The notes beneath the pieces are model-generated. The model did not search any database. It saw only the letters and a program-made list of their open reading frames with translations, and was not told the DNA's origin. A DNA stretch of 64,000 nt from the NCBI GenBank assembly GCA_945907045.1, contig CAMDSH010000015.1, forward strand, positions 1 through 64,000. The letters are read 5' to 3'. The position numbers were made by a program, and so were the translations under genes. Numbering within the stretch: the stretch's first letter is position 1; every line of letters begins with the position of its first letter. This document shows positions 8,828 to 17,139 of this stretch, piece after piece. Source of the DNA: Rhizobium sp. Q54 (GTDB lineage Bacteria > Pseudomonadota > Alphaproteobacteria > Rhizobiales > Xanthobacteraceae).

Positions 8828-9805
8828 ATGGTCGCAGCGGTCCGCATTCATAAGCACGGCGGTCCGGAGGTGCTCACCTTCGAGGACATCGAGGTCGCGG
8901 CGCCCGGACAGGGCCAGATCCGGATCAAGCAGCACGCTTGCGGCGTGAACTTCATCGACACTTATTTCCGCATCGGCATGTATCCCTCGCCCGTGGGGAT
9001 GCCGTTCGTTTCCGGCAACGAGGGCGCGGGGCAGGTGACCGCCGTCGGTCCGGGCGTGACCGACATTAAGGTGGGAGACCGCGTTGCTTACGTCGTGCCG
9101 CTCGGCGGCTATTCGGCGGAGCGCCTGCTTCCCGCCGACCGCGTGGTGAAGCTGCCCGACAACATTCCCTACGAGCAGGCCGCCGGCATGATGCTCAAAG
9201 GCATGACCGCGCAATATCTGCTCAATCGCACCTACAAGGTCGTGAAGGGCACCATCGTGCTCATCCATGCCGCCGCCGGCGGCGTCGGGCTGATCGCGTG
9301 CCAGTGGGCGAACCATCTCGGCGCGACCGTCATCGGCACCGTCGGCTCGAAGGAAAAGGCCGACCTCGCCAAGAAAAACGGCGCGCACCACACCATTCTC
9401 TATCGCGATGAGGATTTCGTCGCCAAGGTGAAGGAGATCACCAGCGGCAAGCTGTGCGACGTCGTCTATGACGGCATCGGCAAGACCACGTTCCCGGCCT
9501 CGCTCGATTGCATCCGCCCGCTCGGCACCTTCGCGAGCTTCGGCAGCGCATCGGGCCCGATCGAAGCCTTCAACATCAATATTCTGCAGACGAAGGGTTC
9601 GCTGTTCGCGACGCGCCCGACGCTCAACACCTATGTCGCCAAGCGCGACGATCTGGTGAAAACGGCGAGCGATCTATTCGACAAAGTTGGCTCCGGCGCG
9701 GTGAAAATTCCGATCAACCAGAAATATCCGCTCAAAGACGCGCAGAAGGCGCACCGCGATCTGGAAGGCCGCGACACCACGGGCTCCTCGATCCTCATTC
9801 CGTAA
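8828..9805 (+). CDS. qor: NADPH:quinone oxidoreductase (zinc-independent MDR family)
   Basis: The 325-residue protein is a medium-chain dehydrogenase/reductase of the quinone oxidoreductase type. Evidence: N-terminal GGPEVLTFEDIEV, GVNFIDTYFRIGMYP, the cofactor motif HAAAGGVGLIACQWA at about residue 145, YDGIGKTTF, and the C-terminal tail DAQKAHRDLEGRDTTGSSIL. The catalytic and structural zinc ligands of alcohol dehydrogenases are absent. It probably performs one-electron reduction of quinones using NADPH in the cytosol. A 106-base gap with no clear feature separates it from the SDR gene. Confidence 0.87.
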   Translation: MVAAVRIHKHGGPEVLTFEDIEVAAPGQGQIRIKQHACGVNFIDTYFRIGMYPSPVGMPFVSGNEGAGQVTAVGPGVTDIKVGDRVAYVVPLGGYSAERLLPADRVVKLPDNIPYEQAAGMMLKGMTAQYLLNRTYKVVKGTIVLIHAAAGGVGLIACQWANHLGATVIGTVGSKEKADLAKKNGAHHTILYRDEDFVAKVKEITSGKLCDVVYDGIGKTTFPASLDCIRPLGTFASFGSASGPIEAFNINILQTKGSLFATRPTLNTYVAKRDDLVKTASDLFDKVGSGAVKIPINQKYPLKDAQKAHRDLEGRDTTGSSILIP

Positions 9806-9809
9806 AATC

Positions 9810-9928
9810 CTGTCATCGCCCGCGCAGGCGGGCGATCCAGTAATCACTAAGTGAAATTTACGCGTGGGCGGTGCACTATCCTGAATGCTCGCGGATACTG
9901 GATGCCCCGCTTTAGCGGGGCATGACAG
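9810..9928. repeat. Paired-hairpin intergenic repeat element
   Basis: A 119-base element fills most of the gap between qor and uraH. Its ends are imperfect inverted repeats (CTGTCATCGCCCG at the left, CGGGGCATGACAG at the right), and each arm folds on its own: CGCCCGC / GCGGGCG at 9817-9834 with a 4-base loop, and GCCCCGC / GCGGGGC at 9904-9921 with loop TTTA. The inner GATCCAGTA and TACTGGATG segments also pair across the centre. The layout matches the abundant short palindromic repeats between genes in Bradyrhizobium-like genomes. It encodes nothing and may act as transcript-end structure or as a non-autonomous transposed element. Confidence 0.75.
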
Positions 9929-9942
9929 CTTAGGATGTTTGC

Positions 9943-10287
9943 ATGCCGCGCCTGACCACTCACGTACTCGACACCGCATCCGGCAAGCCTGCGTCCGGCC
10001 TGCGTGTCGTGCTCAGGCGCGATGGAGAGGGCAAACCGCTCGCGGAAGCCGTCACCAACGCTGACGGGCGCATCGACAAGCCGCTGCTCGAAGGCAATGC
10101 GCTCACTCCGGGCGGTTACGAAATCTCATTTCATGCCGGCGATTACTTTCGCGCGCGCGGCGCCGCGCTCGCCGATCCGGTATTTCTCGATGTGGTGCCG
10201 GTGCGCTTTTCCATTTCCGCGAATTCCGATTATCACGTGCCGCTGCTGCTCTCGCCGTACGGCTATTCCGTCTATCGCGGGAGCTAA
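9943..10287 (+). CDS. uraH: 5-hydroxyisourate hydrolase (transthyretin-like)
   Basis: The enzyme opens the 5-hydroxyisourate ring made by urate oxidation. The protein is 114 residues, the normal size, and shows the family start [14 protein letters not shown] with the catalytic His, the R in VVLRRDG, the [18 protein letters not shown] ending with a His near residue 99, and the diagnostic C-terminal YRGS tetrapeptide. No signal peptide is visible, so it is probably cytosolic. It stands six bases before puuD, the membrane urate oxidase that makes its substrate. Confidence 0.95.
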   Translation: MPRLTTHVLDTASGKPASGLRVVLRRDGEGKPLAEAVTNADGRIDKPLLEGNALTPGGYEISFHAGDYFRARGAALADPVFLDVVPVRFSISANSDYHVPLLLSPYGYSVYRGS

Positions 10288-10293
10288 TTTTTT

Positions 10294-11475
10294 ATGGACG
10301 TGTTTCTCGGCGAATGGCTCAATCTTGGTTTGCGCTGGGCGCACCTGATCGTCGGCATTGGTTGGATCGGCACGTCGTTTTATTTCATGGCGCTCGATTA
10401 TTCGCTCTCCAAACGCGAGCGTATGAATCCGGGCGTGCTCGGCACCGCCTGGCAGGTGCACGGCGGCGGCTTCTATCACGTCGAGAAATACACCGTCGCA
10501 CCCGCGCAGTTGCCCGCCGATCTGCACTGGTTCCGCTGGGAGGCGTATCTCACCTGGGCCACCGGCTTCGGCCTGATGGTGGTGCAGTATTACATTCACG
10601 CCGGCGCTTACCTCATCGATCCATCGGTGATGCCGATGCAGGAATGGCAGGCGGTTTGCCTCTCGGCGTCGTCGTTCGTCTTCGGCTGGTACATCTATGA
10701 CGGCCTGTGCCGCTCGCGCATCGGCAAAAGTGAAAAACTGCTCGCGCTCTGCACCTTTACGCTGATCGTTCTAGCGTCCGTGCTCTACACGAAAATATTT
10801 TCAGGACGCGGCGCATTCGTGCATGTCGGCGCGCTCACCGGCACCATCATGGCGGCCAACGTGTTCGCCATCATCATTCCGAACCAGAAGAAGATGATCG
10901 CGCAGATGCTACGCGGGGAAACGCCGGAAGCGCGTTACGGCGCCATCGGCAAGCAGCGCTCCACGCACAACAATTACCTCACGCTGCCCGTGCTGGTGAT
11001 GATGGTCGCGCCGCATTATCCGTTTTTGTTTTCGCATCCGCATTCGTGGCTGGTGGTGGCGCTCATCCTCATCAGTGGTGCACTGATCCGGCACTATCTC
11101 AATCGCGTCGACGCCAAGGACGACTGGAATCGCTTCAGCTGGGCGGCGCCGGTCGCAGCTATCGCGCTGCTGGCCGCGATCTTCGTCACCGCGCCGCGTG
11201 CGCCAGATCTTGGCACCGGCGCGGTATCGGACATGGAGGCGCTCACCATTTCGCAAAAGCACTGCGTGAGTTGCCATGCAACGAAGCCAACACATGAGAG
11301 TTTCCGAGAAGCGCCGAAAAACGTAACACTGGAAACGCTCGCAGATCTGCGGAAATACGCCAAGCTGATTTTCGTGCAGACCGTGCAGAACAAGGCGATG
11401 CCGCTCGGCAACCAGTCCGGCATGACCGAGGAAGAGCGCGCGAAACTGGGCCGCTGGGTCGGGGCGCTCAAATGA
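10294..11475 (+). CDS. puuD: Membrane urate hydroxylase PuuD with C-terminal cytochrome c domain
   Basis: PuuD oxidises urate to 5-hydroxyisourate and passes electrons to the respiratory chain, replacing the oxygen-using cofactorless uricase. The 393-residue protein has a hydrophobic N-terminal domain of about eight membrane helices (starting LGLRWAHLIVGIGWIGTSFY) with conserved histidines, then a periplasmic cytochrome c domain with the heme site CVSCH at residues 324-328 and a probable axial Met near 365. uraH is directly upstream and the allantoate hydrolase overlaps its stop by four bases. The OHCU decarboxylase and allantoinase of the pathway are not in the window. Confidence 0.94.
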   Translation: MDVFLGEWLNLGLRWAHLIVGIGWIGTSFYFMALDYSLSKRERMNPGVLGTAWQVHGGGFYHVEKYTVAPAQLPADLHWFRWEAYLTWATGFGLMVVQYYIHAGAYLIDPSVMPMQEWQAVCLSASSFVFGWYIYDGLCRSRIGKSEKLLALCTFTLIVLASVLYTKIFSGRGAFVHVGALTGTIMAANVFAIIIPNQKKMIAQMLRGETPEARYGAIGKQRSTHNNYLTLPVLVMMVAPHYPFLFSHPHSWLVVALILISGALIRHYLNRVDAKDDWNRFSWAAPVAAIALLAAIFVTAPRAPDLGTGAVSDMEALTISQKHCVSCHATKPTHESFREAPKNVTLETLADLRKYAKLIFVQTVQNKAMPLGNQSGMTEEERAKLGRWVGALK

Positions 11476-12698
11476 GCGTTGACGCAAAGCAGCTAGGTGC
11501 GCGTGCCGAAGCTATGATCGCGGTACTGGCGCCGATTTCCGCCGAACCGAAACGGCTGGTGCGCCTGTTTCTGTCGCGGGAACATCGCCGCGCCGCCGAT
11601 TTAACAACGTCGTGGATGCGCGAATCGGGAATGCAGGTGACGGAAGATGCGCTCGGCACGTTGCGCGGGCATTGGGGAGAGGGCAAGCGGCTGTTGATCG
11701 GTTCGCACCTCGATGCGGTCGTCGATGGCGGCAATTATGACGGGCCGCTTGGCGTCATCGCCGGCATTCTGGCGGTTGAGCATTTTCACAAAATCGGAAA
11801 GCGTCTGCCATTCAGCATCGACGTGCTGGCGTTCGGCGATGAAGAAGGCTCGCGCTTTCCCGCGACGTTGTCGTCATCCGCCGCTTGCGCGGGAGCGTTC
11901 GAGAAAGAAACGTTGGCGCTGAAAGACCGCAACGGCGTGAGTTTTAATGACGCGCTCAAAATCTACGGCAAAAATCCTGCCGAAATCCCTGCCGCCGCCT
12001 ACAAGCGCGGCGATGCGCTCGGTTATGTCGAGGTGCACATCGAGCAGGGCCCGCTGCTGGAAGCGGAAAACGAGCCGCTCGGCGTCGTCACCGGCATCGT
12101 CGGGCAAAGCCGCTGGCGCGTCACCGTCACCGGCGAGGCGGGCCATGCCGGCACCGTGCCGATGACGCTGCGCCGCGATGCGCTGGCGGGCGCGGCTGCG
12201 ATGATGATGATGGTTGAACGAGTAGCAAAGGCTAATGCCACCAATAATATGGTAGCGACCGTTGGGCGCATCGAGGCGATGCCGGGCGCGACTAACATCA
12301 TCCCCGCGACGGCGACGTTCACCATCGATCTGCGCACGATGTCGGACGATATCCGGCACAAGGCTATCGCCACCATCCAGCATGAAGCGCGCGGCATTGC
12401 CGAGATGCGCAAGCTCGATGTGGTGTTCGAGCCGTTCCATGAAGCGATGGCGACGGTCTGCGACGCGAAATTGCAGGAGACGCTCGCTGCCGCCATTTCA
12501 GGTCTCGGCCATCGTCCGATCAAGCTGCCGTCGGGGGCGGGGCACGACGCGCAGATGATGGCCAAACTCTGCCCTTCGGTCATGATGTTCGTGCGCTGCC
12601 GCGGAGGGGTGAGCCACAACCCCGCGGAATACGCCAGCCCGGCCGACATGGGACTTGCGGTCGCGGCGCTGATCGGCTTCATCGAGCGCTTCAAATGA
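11472..12698 (+). CDS. Allantoate amidohydrolase (M20-family Zn-dependent hydrolase)
   Basis: A 408-residue member of the allantoate amidohydrolase / N-carbamoyl-L-amino acid hydrolase group. Metal-site blocks are visible: GSHLDAVVDGGNYDGPLGV (first His/Asp pair), FGDEEGSRFP (the Glu pair), VEVHIEQGPLLE and the final His in RCRGGVSHNPAE. The dimerisation domain holds GQSRWRVTVTGEAGHAGT and the PGATNIIP segment. Given its place after uraH and puuD, allantoate hydrolysis releasing ammonia is the best guess, but ureidoglycolate or carbamoyl-amino-acid substrates fit the family. Translationally coupled at both ends (4-base overlaps). Confidence 0.86.
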   Translation: MSVDAKQLGARAEAMIAVLAPISAEPKRLVRLFLSREHRRAADLTTSWMRESGMQVTEDALGTLRGHWGEGKRLLIGSHLDAVVDGGNYDGPLGVIAGILAVEHFHKIGKRLPFSIDVLAFGDEEGSRFPATLSSSAACAGAFEKETLALKDRNGVSFNDALKIYGKNPAEIPAAAYKRGDALGYVEVHIEQGPLLEAENEPLGVVTGIVGQSRWRVTVTGEAGHAGTVPMTLRRDALAGAAAMMMMVERVAKANATNNMVATVGRIEAMPGATNIIPATATFTIDLRTMSDDIRHKAIATIQHEARGIAEMRKLDVVFEPFHEAMATVCDAKLQETLAAAISGLGHRPIKLPSGAGHDAQMMAKLCPSVMMFVRCRGGVSHNPAEYASPADMGLAVAALIGFIERFK

Positions 12699-13909
12699 CC
12701 GACAGCATCGACAATAATTTTTCGCGCCAGGTTGCGTTCCTGAAAGAACTGGTGCGCGTGCCCTCCGACAATCCCCCCGGGGATTGCGCGCCGCATGCCG
12801 GAACGGCGGCGGTGTTGTTGCAAAACCTTGGGTTCTCCGTCGAGCGCCATCCGGTTCCTGCCGCGCTGGTGACGGCGCATGGCATGCGCTCGGTCGTCAA
12901 TCTCGTGGTGCGCGAGCGTTTCGGCGCTGGCACGGGTCCGGTGATCGCGCTCAACGCGCACGGCGATGTCGTGCCGCCGGGCGATGGCTGGAAACACGAT
13001 CCATACGGCGCTCAGGAACAAGGCGGCGCGATCTACGGGCGCGGCGCGGCGGTGTCGAAATCGGACTTCGCAACTTATGCCTTCGCGCTGCTGGCGCTGA
13101 AGGCGTCGCCATCCGGCCTTAACGGCACAATCGAACTGCATCTGACGTATGACGAGGAAACCGGCGGCGACCTCGGGCCGAAATGGCTGCTGGACGAAAA
13201 AATCACCAAACCGGATTACGCCATTTCTGCCGGGTTCTCTTACGCGGTCATCACCGCGCACAACGGCGTGCTGCATCTTGAAATCACCGTGAAAGGGCGG
13301 CAAGCGCACGCCGCCATGCCTGAGACGGGCGACGATGCGCTGGAAGCAGCGAACGCGGTGCTGACCGCGCTTTACGCCGAGCGCAAGAAAATCGGCAAGA
13401 AGAAATCGAAATCGCCCGGCATCGGTTCGCCCAAACTGAACGTCGGCCTCATCTCCGGCGGCATCAACACCAACGTGGTGCCGGATCGCATCGTCATGCG
13501 GCTCGACCGCCGTCTGATCCCGGAGGAGAACGGCCTCAAGGTCGAAAAGAATTTGATCGCTCTGATCAAGCGCGCAGCGAAACGCAAAGGCATTTCGGTT
13601 GCGTGCAAGCGCATCATTCTGGCCGAACCGCTCAAGCCGCTTGCGGGCATCAAGCATCTGGCCGAGGCGCTGGTGCGTCACGCCAAGGCGGAATTCAAAA
13701 CCGCAATTCCGGTGAAAGGCGTTCCGCTTTACACCGATGCGCGGCACTACAGCGCGAAAGGAATTCCGACCGTGCTATATGGCGCGGGTCCGCGTTCGAT
13801 CCTCGACGCCAACGCGCACGGCGCCGACGAGCACATCAAGCTTTCCGATCTGAAATCCGCGACAAAGGTGATCGCCGCCACGCTGCGCGATCTGCTGCGC
13901 TCAAAATAG
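12695..13909 (+). CDS. M20 family metallo-hydrolase (ArgE/DapE-like)
   Basis: A 404-residue M20 peptidase-fold protein. It carries LNAHGDVVPPGDGWKHDPY (metal His/Asp), YGRGAAVSKSDFATYAFAL, the catalytic Glu in LTYDEETGGDLGP, and a dimer domain HNGVLHLEITVKGRQAHAAMP. The final part PLYTDARHYSAKGIPTVLYGAG and AHGADEH supplies the last metal ligands. The first shared metal motif and overall length match the ArgE/DapE branch, not the carbamoylase branch of its neighbour. It ends the purine operon, so a ureide or acylated amino-acid product is possible. Its last nine bases overlap bioD tail to tail. Confidence 0.8.
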   Translation: MTDSIDNNFSRQVAFLKELVRVPSDNPPGDCAPHAGTAAVLLQNLGFSVERHPVPAALVTAHGMRSVVNLVVRERFGAGTGPVIALNAHGDVVPPGDGWKHDPYGAQEQGGAIYGRGAAVSKSDFATYAFALLALKASPSGLNGTIELHLTYDEETGGDLGPKWLLDEKITKPDYAISAGFSYAVITAHNGVLHLEITVKGRQAHAAMPETGDDALEAANAVLTALYAERKKIGKKKSKSPGIGSPKLNVGLISGGINTNVVPDRIVMRLDRRLIPEENGLKVEKNLIALIKRAAKRKGISVACKRIILAEPLKPLAGIKHLAEALVRHAKAEFKTAIPVKGVPLYTDARHYSAKGIPTVLYGAGPRSILDANAHGADEHIKLSDLKSATKVIAATLRDLLRSK

Positions 13910-14584
13910 CCGGCCGATCCGGCCGAACGCCATGTGGTCGCGCCCCGACGGCAGCCGCGGAATGCCGATCACTTCGATGTCGCCGGTAAATCGCTCGATG
14001 ATCGAAACGGTCTCGTCCAGCGTCACCGGACTATTGGGTGTTTCGTTGACCACCGTCGCGGCGATATCCAGCTTGCGCTGCGCCAGCACGTGCAGCGCCG
14101 TGAGTGTGTGGCTGATAGAGCCGAGATAGCTTCCGGCGACCAGCAGCACCGGAATACGCAGCATTGTCATCCAATCGAGCACCGTGCGGCGTCCATCGAG
14201 CGGCACCATGAGTCCGCCGATGCCTTCGATGATCAGCGGCCCCTTATGCACCGACATGGCATTGCGGGAAAAATCCACCAGCTCGTCGAAGTCGATTGAG
14301 CGGTTCTCGCGCGCTGCGGCAAGATCGGGTGACAACGGCGCCCGGAAACGCCAGGGCGAGATGCGATCGATTTCATCCGGCGTGGGTTTGCGCCCCAGAC
14401 TTGTGAGCAGCACGCCGGGATCGCTCGCCGCCACCGCGGTCACGGAGGTTGCGTCGAATCCGCTCACCACCGGCTTGAGGGCATCGACCGGCTGTTCCGC
14501 GCGGCGGAAATGCCGGATCAGTCCGCAAGCCACATAGGTCTTGCCGATTTCGGTGCCGGTCGAGGTGATGAAAAGCGCGGGCAT
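13901..14584 (-). CDS. bioD: Dethiobiotin synthase
   Basis: BioD closes the ureido ring of dethiobiotin from 7,8-diaminopelargonate, CO2 and ATP. The 227-residue protein shows the modified P-loop FITSTGTEIGKTYVACGL at residues 5-22, the DALKPVVSGF substrate segment, and the IIEGIGGLMVPLD motif in the middle, all diagnostic. It follows bioF with a 14-base gap on the same strand, so the two form an operon. The minus-strand stop lies inside the end of the convergent M20 hydrolase gene. Confidence 0.94.
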   Translation of the reverse strand: MPALFITSTGTEIGKTYVACGLIRHFRRAEQPVDALKPVVSGFDATSVTAVAASDPGVLLTSLGRKPTPDEIDRISPWRFRAPLSPDLAAARENRSIDFDELVDFSRNAMSVHKGPLIIEGIGGLMVPLDGRRTVLDWMTMLRIPVLLVAGSYLGSISHTLTALHVLAQRKLDIAATVVNETPNSPVTLDETVSIIERFTGDIEVIGIPRLPSGRDHMAFGRIGRLF

Positions 14585-14598
14585 GGTTCGGAATGTGT

Positions 14599-15753
14599 TC
14601 AGTGCAGCAGAATACGGGTGCGGACAACCTGCGCCAGCCGCTCGATCTCCGCATCCGGGTGTCCGGCGGTAAACGCAAGCCGCAGACGCGCGGTGCCTTC
14701 GGGCACGGTCGGCGGGCGGATCGCCGCGACGAGGAAGCCTTCATCAGCGAGGAGGCGCGAGGCGTTGAGCGCAGTTTCTGCGTCACCCAGCACGACCGGC
14801 ACGATCTGGCTCTGCGCCTCCGGCAAACCGGTAAGCCGTGTGAAGGCTTTTGCCTTGGCGATGGGTTTGCCGGGCAATTCGATCTCGCTTTCGATCACAT
14901 CGAGCGATGCGATGGCGGCGGCGACAATCGCCGGCGGCAACCCGGTTGAATAAATAAGTGTGCGCGCGCGATTGTGCATCAGCTCGATCACGGCCTGCGA
15001 GGCGCACAGATACCCGCCGTAGCCGCCGATGGCTTTCGACAGCGTTCCCATTTGCAACGGAATGTCCACATGCGCGTTGCCGACAAAACTTGAGCCGCGC
15101 CCCGATCCCAGAACGCCGAGGCCGTGCGCGTCGTCGGACATCAGCCAGGCATCGTAATTTTGCGCGAGCGTTGCGAGTTCGCCCAGCGGCGCAAGGTCGC
15201 CGTCCATGGAAAATACGCCGTCGGTCGCAATCAGCGCGCGCGAATGTTCGCCGCGATGCGCCTTGAGCAGCGACTCCAGATGCCCGATGTCGTTGTGGCG
15301 GAAACTTTCCACGCGGCCGCGCGAGAGCTGCGCGCCGGCCCACAGGCATGCATGCGACAGTTCGTCGATAAGCACGAGACCGTCCTCGCCGATCAGCACC
15401 GGAATGATGCCAGCATTGGCGAGATAGCCGGAGCCAAACACGCAGGCCGCTTCGGTTTCTTTCAGCTTGGCGAGGCGGCCTTCCAGTTCGGCATAAAGCG
15501 GATGATTGCCGGTGACGAGGCGCGAGGCGCCGGAGCCCGCGCCATACTCCTCAATGGCCGCGATGGCCGCAGTCTTGACCGCCGGGTGCTGGGAGAGATT
15601 GAGATAATCGTTGCAGGAGAACGACAATAGCCGCCGCCCGTCGCGCTCCGTCCAGATGCCGTCCTCCCGGAAGGTCTCGGCCATCGCACGGCGCAAGTGC
15701 GCCTGCTCGAGACTGGCGAGCTTTTCCGTTGCAAAATCGTCGAGCGAACGCAT
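14599..15753 (-). CDS. bioF: 8-amino-7-oxononanoate synthase
   Basis: A PLP-dependent alpha-oxoamine synthase that condenses pimeloyl-ACP/CoA with alanine. At 384 residues it is normal length. Seen: FSCNDYLNLSQHPAVK and GAGSGASRLVTGNHPLYAELE in the N-terminal third, the SDDAHGLGVLG aspartate that holds the pyridine ring, and the Schiff-base lysine in MGTLSKAIGGYGGYL. First gene of the bioF-bioD operon. The 62 bases separating it from divergent bioA show no palindrome of the BioR operator type (TTATMKATAA), so control by BioR at this spot is not supported. Confidence 0.94.
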   Translation of the reverse strand: MRSLDDFATEKLASLEQAHLRRAMAETFREDGIWTERDGRRLLSFSCNDYLNLSQHPAVKTAAIAAIEEYGAGSGASRLVTGNHPLYAELEGRLAKLKETEAACVFGSGYLANAGIIPVLIGEDGLVLIDELSHACLWAGAQLSRGRVESFRHNDIGHLESLLKAHRGEHSRALIATDGVFSMDGDLAPLGELATLAQNYDAWLMSDDAHGLGVLGSGRGSSFVGNAHVDIPLQMGTLSKAIGGYGGYLCASQAVIELMHNRARTLIYSTGLPPAIVAAAIASLDVIESEIELPGKPIAKAKAFTRLTGLPEAQSQIVPVVLGDAETALNASRLLADEGFLVAAIRPPTVPEGTARLRLAFTAGHPDAEIERLAQVVRTRILLH

Positions 15754-15815
15754 TCCTGAGTGACCTTGAGCCGGGACAAAGGCAGACTGCCCTTTGAGGC
15801 CAAGGGAAGCGCCAA

Positions 15816-17120
15816 ATGTCCGGCGATACTAGCAAAAAAACGCAACCTCCCGCCGCTGTGCCCAACTGGTATACGGCCGGGCTGGAACACGTCTGGCTGC
15901 CCTATACGCAGATGAAAACGGCATCGGTGCCGCTGGCGGTCACGGCCACCCGTGGCACGCGCATTGTGCTGGCCGACGGGCGCGAGCTGATCGACGGCAT
16001 CGCCTCGTGGTGGACCTCCTGCCACGGCTACAACCATCCGCATATCCGTGCCGCCATCGAACGCCAGCTTGCGCAGATGCCGCATGTGATGTTCGGCGGG
16101 CTCGCGCACGAGCAGGCGCTGAATTTGGCGCGGCGGCTGGCAGCTTTGCTGCCGGGCGATCTGGAGCGGGTGTTTTTCTCGGAGTCGGGTTCGGTCGCGG
16201 TCGAGATCGCGATGAAGATGGCGGTGCAGTTCGCGATCAATCGCGGCGCGCGCGGGCGCACGAAATTTCTCGCCTTCAAGGGCGGCTATCACGGCGACAC
16301 CACGGGCGCGATGGCAGTGTGCGATCCGGAATCCGGGATGCACGCGCTGTTCGCCGGAATGCTGCCGCAGCATCACATCGTGGATTTGCCGCGCGATGAG
16401 GCGAGTATTTCCGCGTTCGATAAATTCGTTGCGAGACACGCGGACGAACTGGCCGGCATCATCGTCGAGCCGCTGGTGCAGGGCGCGGGCGGGATGCATT
16501 TCCACGACGCAGATGTGCTGCGCCATTTACGCGCGGCGGCGGACCGGAATGACCTGCTTTTGATCTTCGATGAAATTTTCACCGGCTTCGGCCGTACCGG
16601 CGCGATGTTCGCCTGCGAGGCGGCGGGCGTGACGCCCGACATCGTCGCGCTTTCCAAGGCGCTCACGGCGGGAACGCTGCCGCTGGCGGCGACCGTCGCG
16701 CGCAAAAAAGTGTTCGAGGCGTTTTGGTCGGACGATCCGAAAAAGGCGCTGATGCACGGGCCGACTTACATGGGCAACGCGCTCGCCTGCGCCGCTGCGA
16801 ACGCCTCGCTCGATCTGTTCGAGAGCGAGCCGCGTCTGCAACAAGTGGCCGCGATTTCGGCGGCGCTCACGCGCGGTCTTGAGCCGTGCCGCGGCCTTCC
16901 CGGCGTGAAAGACGTGCGCGTGCTCGGCGCCATCGGCGTCGTCGAGATGCAGCGCATCGAAAATCTCGACGCCTTGCGGCGGCGCTTTATTGCTGCGGGT
17001 GTATTCGTGCGCCCGTTCGGCAACGTGATTTATCTCACGCCTGCGTTCACGATCGGGGAGGAGGATTTGGAGGGGCTGACGTCCGCCGTTGTGGACACGA
17101 TTGCCGAAGGTATAAACTGA
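15816..17120 (+). CDS. bioA: Adenosylmethionine-8-amino-7-oxononanoate aminotransferase
   Basis: A class III PLP aminotransferase that moves an amino group from S-adenosylmethionine to 8-amino-7-oxononanoate. In the 434-residue product: HVWLPYTQMK near the start (typical of BioA), the IDGIASWWTSCHGYNHP block, FFSESGSVAVEIAMKMA, AFKGGYHGDTTGAM, the LIFDEIFTGFGRTG aspartate, and the catalytic lysine in DIVALSKALTAGTLPLAA. Divergent from bioFD, completing three of the four late biotin steps; bioB is not in the window. Confidence 0.94.
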   Translation: MSGDTSKKTQPPAAVPNWYTAGLEHVWLPYTQMKTASVPLAVTATRGTRIVLADGRELIDGIASWWTSCHGYNHPHIRAAIERQLAQMPHVMFGGLAHEQALNLARRLAALLPGDLERVFFSESGSVAVEIAMKMAVQFAINRGARGRTKFLAFKGGYHGDTTGAMAVCDPESGMHALFAGMLPQHHIVDLPRDEASISAFDKFVARHADELAGIIVEPLVQGAGGMHFHDADVLRHLRAAADRNDLLLIFDEIFTGFGRTGAMFACEAAGVTPDIVALSKALTAGTLPLAATVARKKVFEAFWSDDPKKALMHGPTYMGNALACAAANASLDLFESEPRLQQVAAISAALTRGLEPCRGLPGVKDVRVLGAIGVVEMQRIENLDALRRRFIAAGVFVRPFGNVIYLTPAFTIGEEDLEGLTSAVVDTIAEGIN

Positions 17121-17139
17121 CGCCGCCGGGGGGCACGAC

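Noticed and set aside
12023-13747. 574-codon minus-strand open frame across two purine-operon genes
   Set aside because: Spans two convincing coding genes in antisense with no domain; an artefact of base composition.
15754-15815. Biotin operator (BioR) search between bioF and bioA
   Set aside because: No TTATMKATAA-type palindrome was found in the 62 bases.
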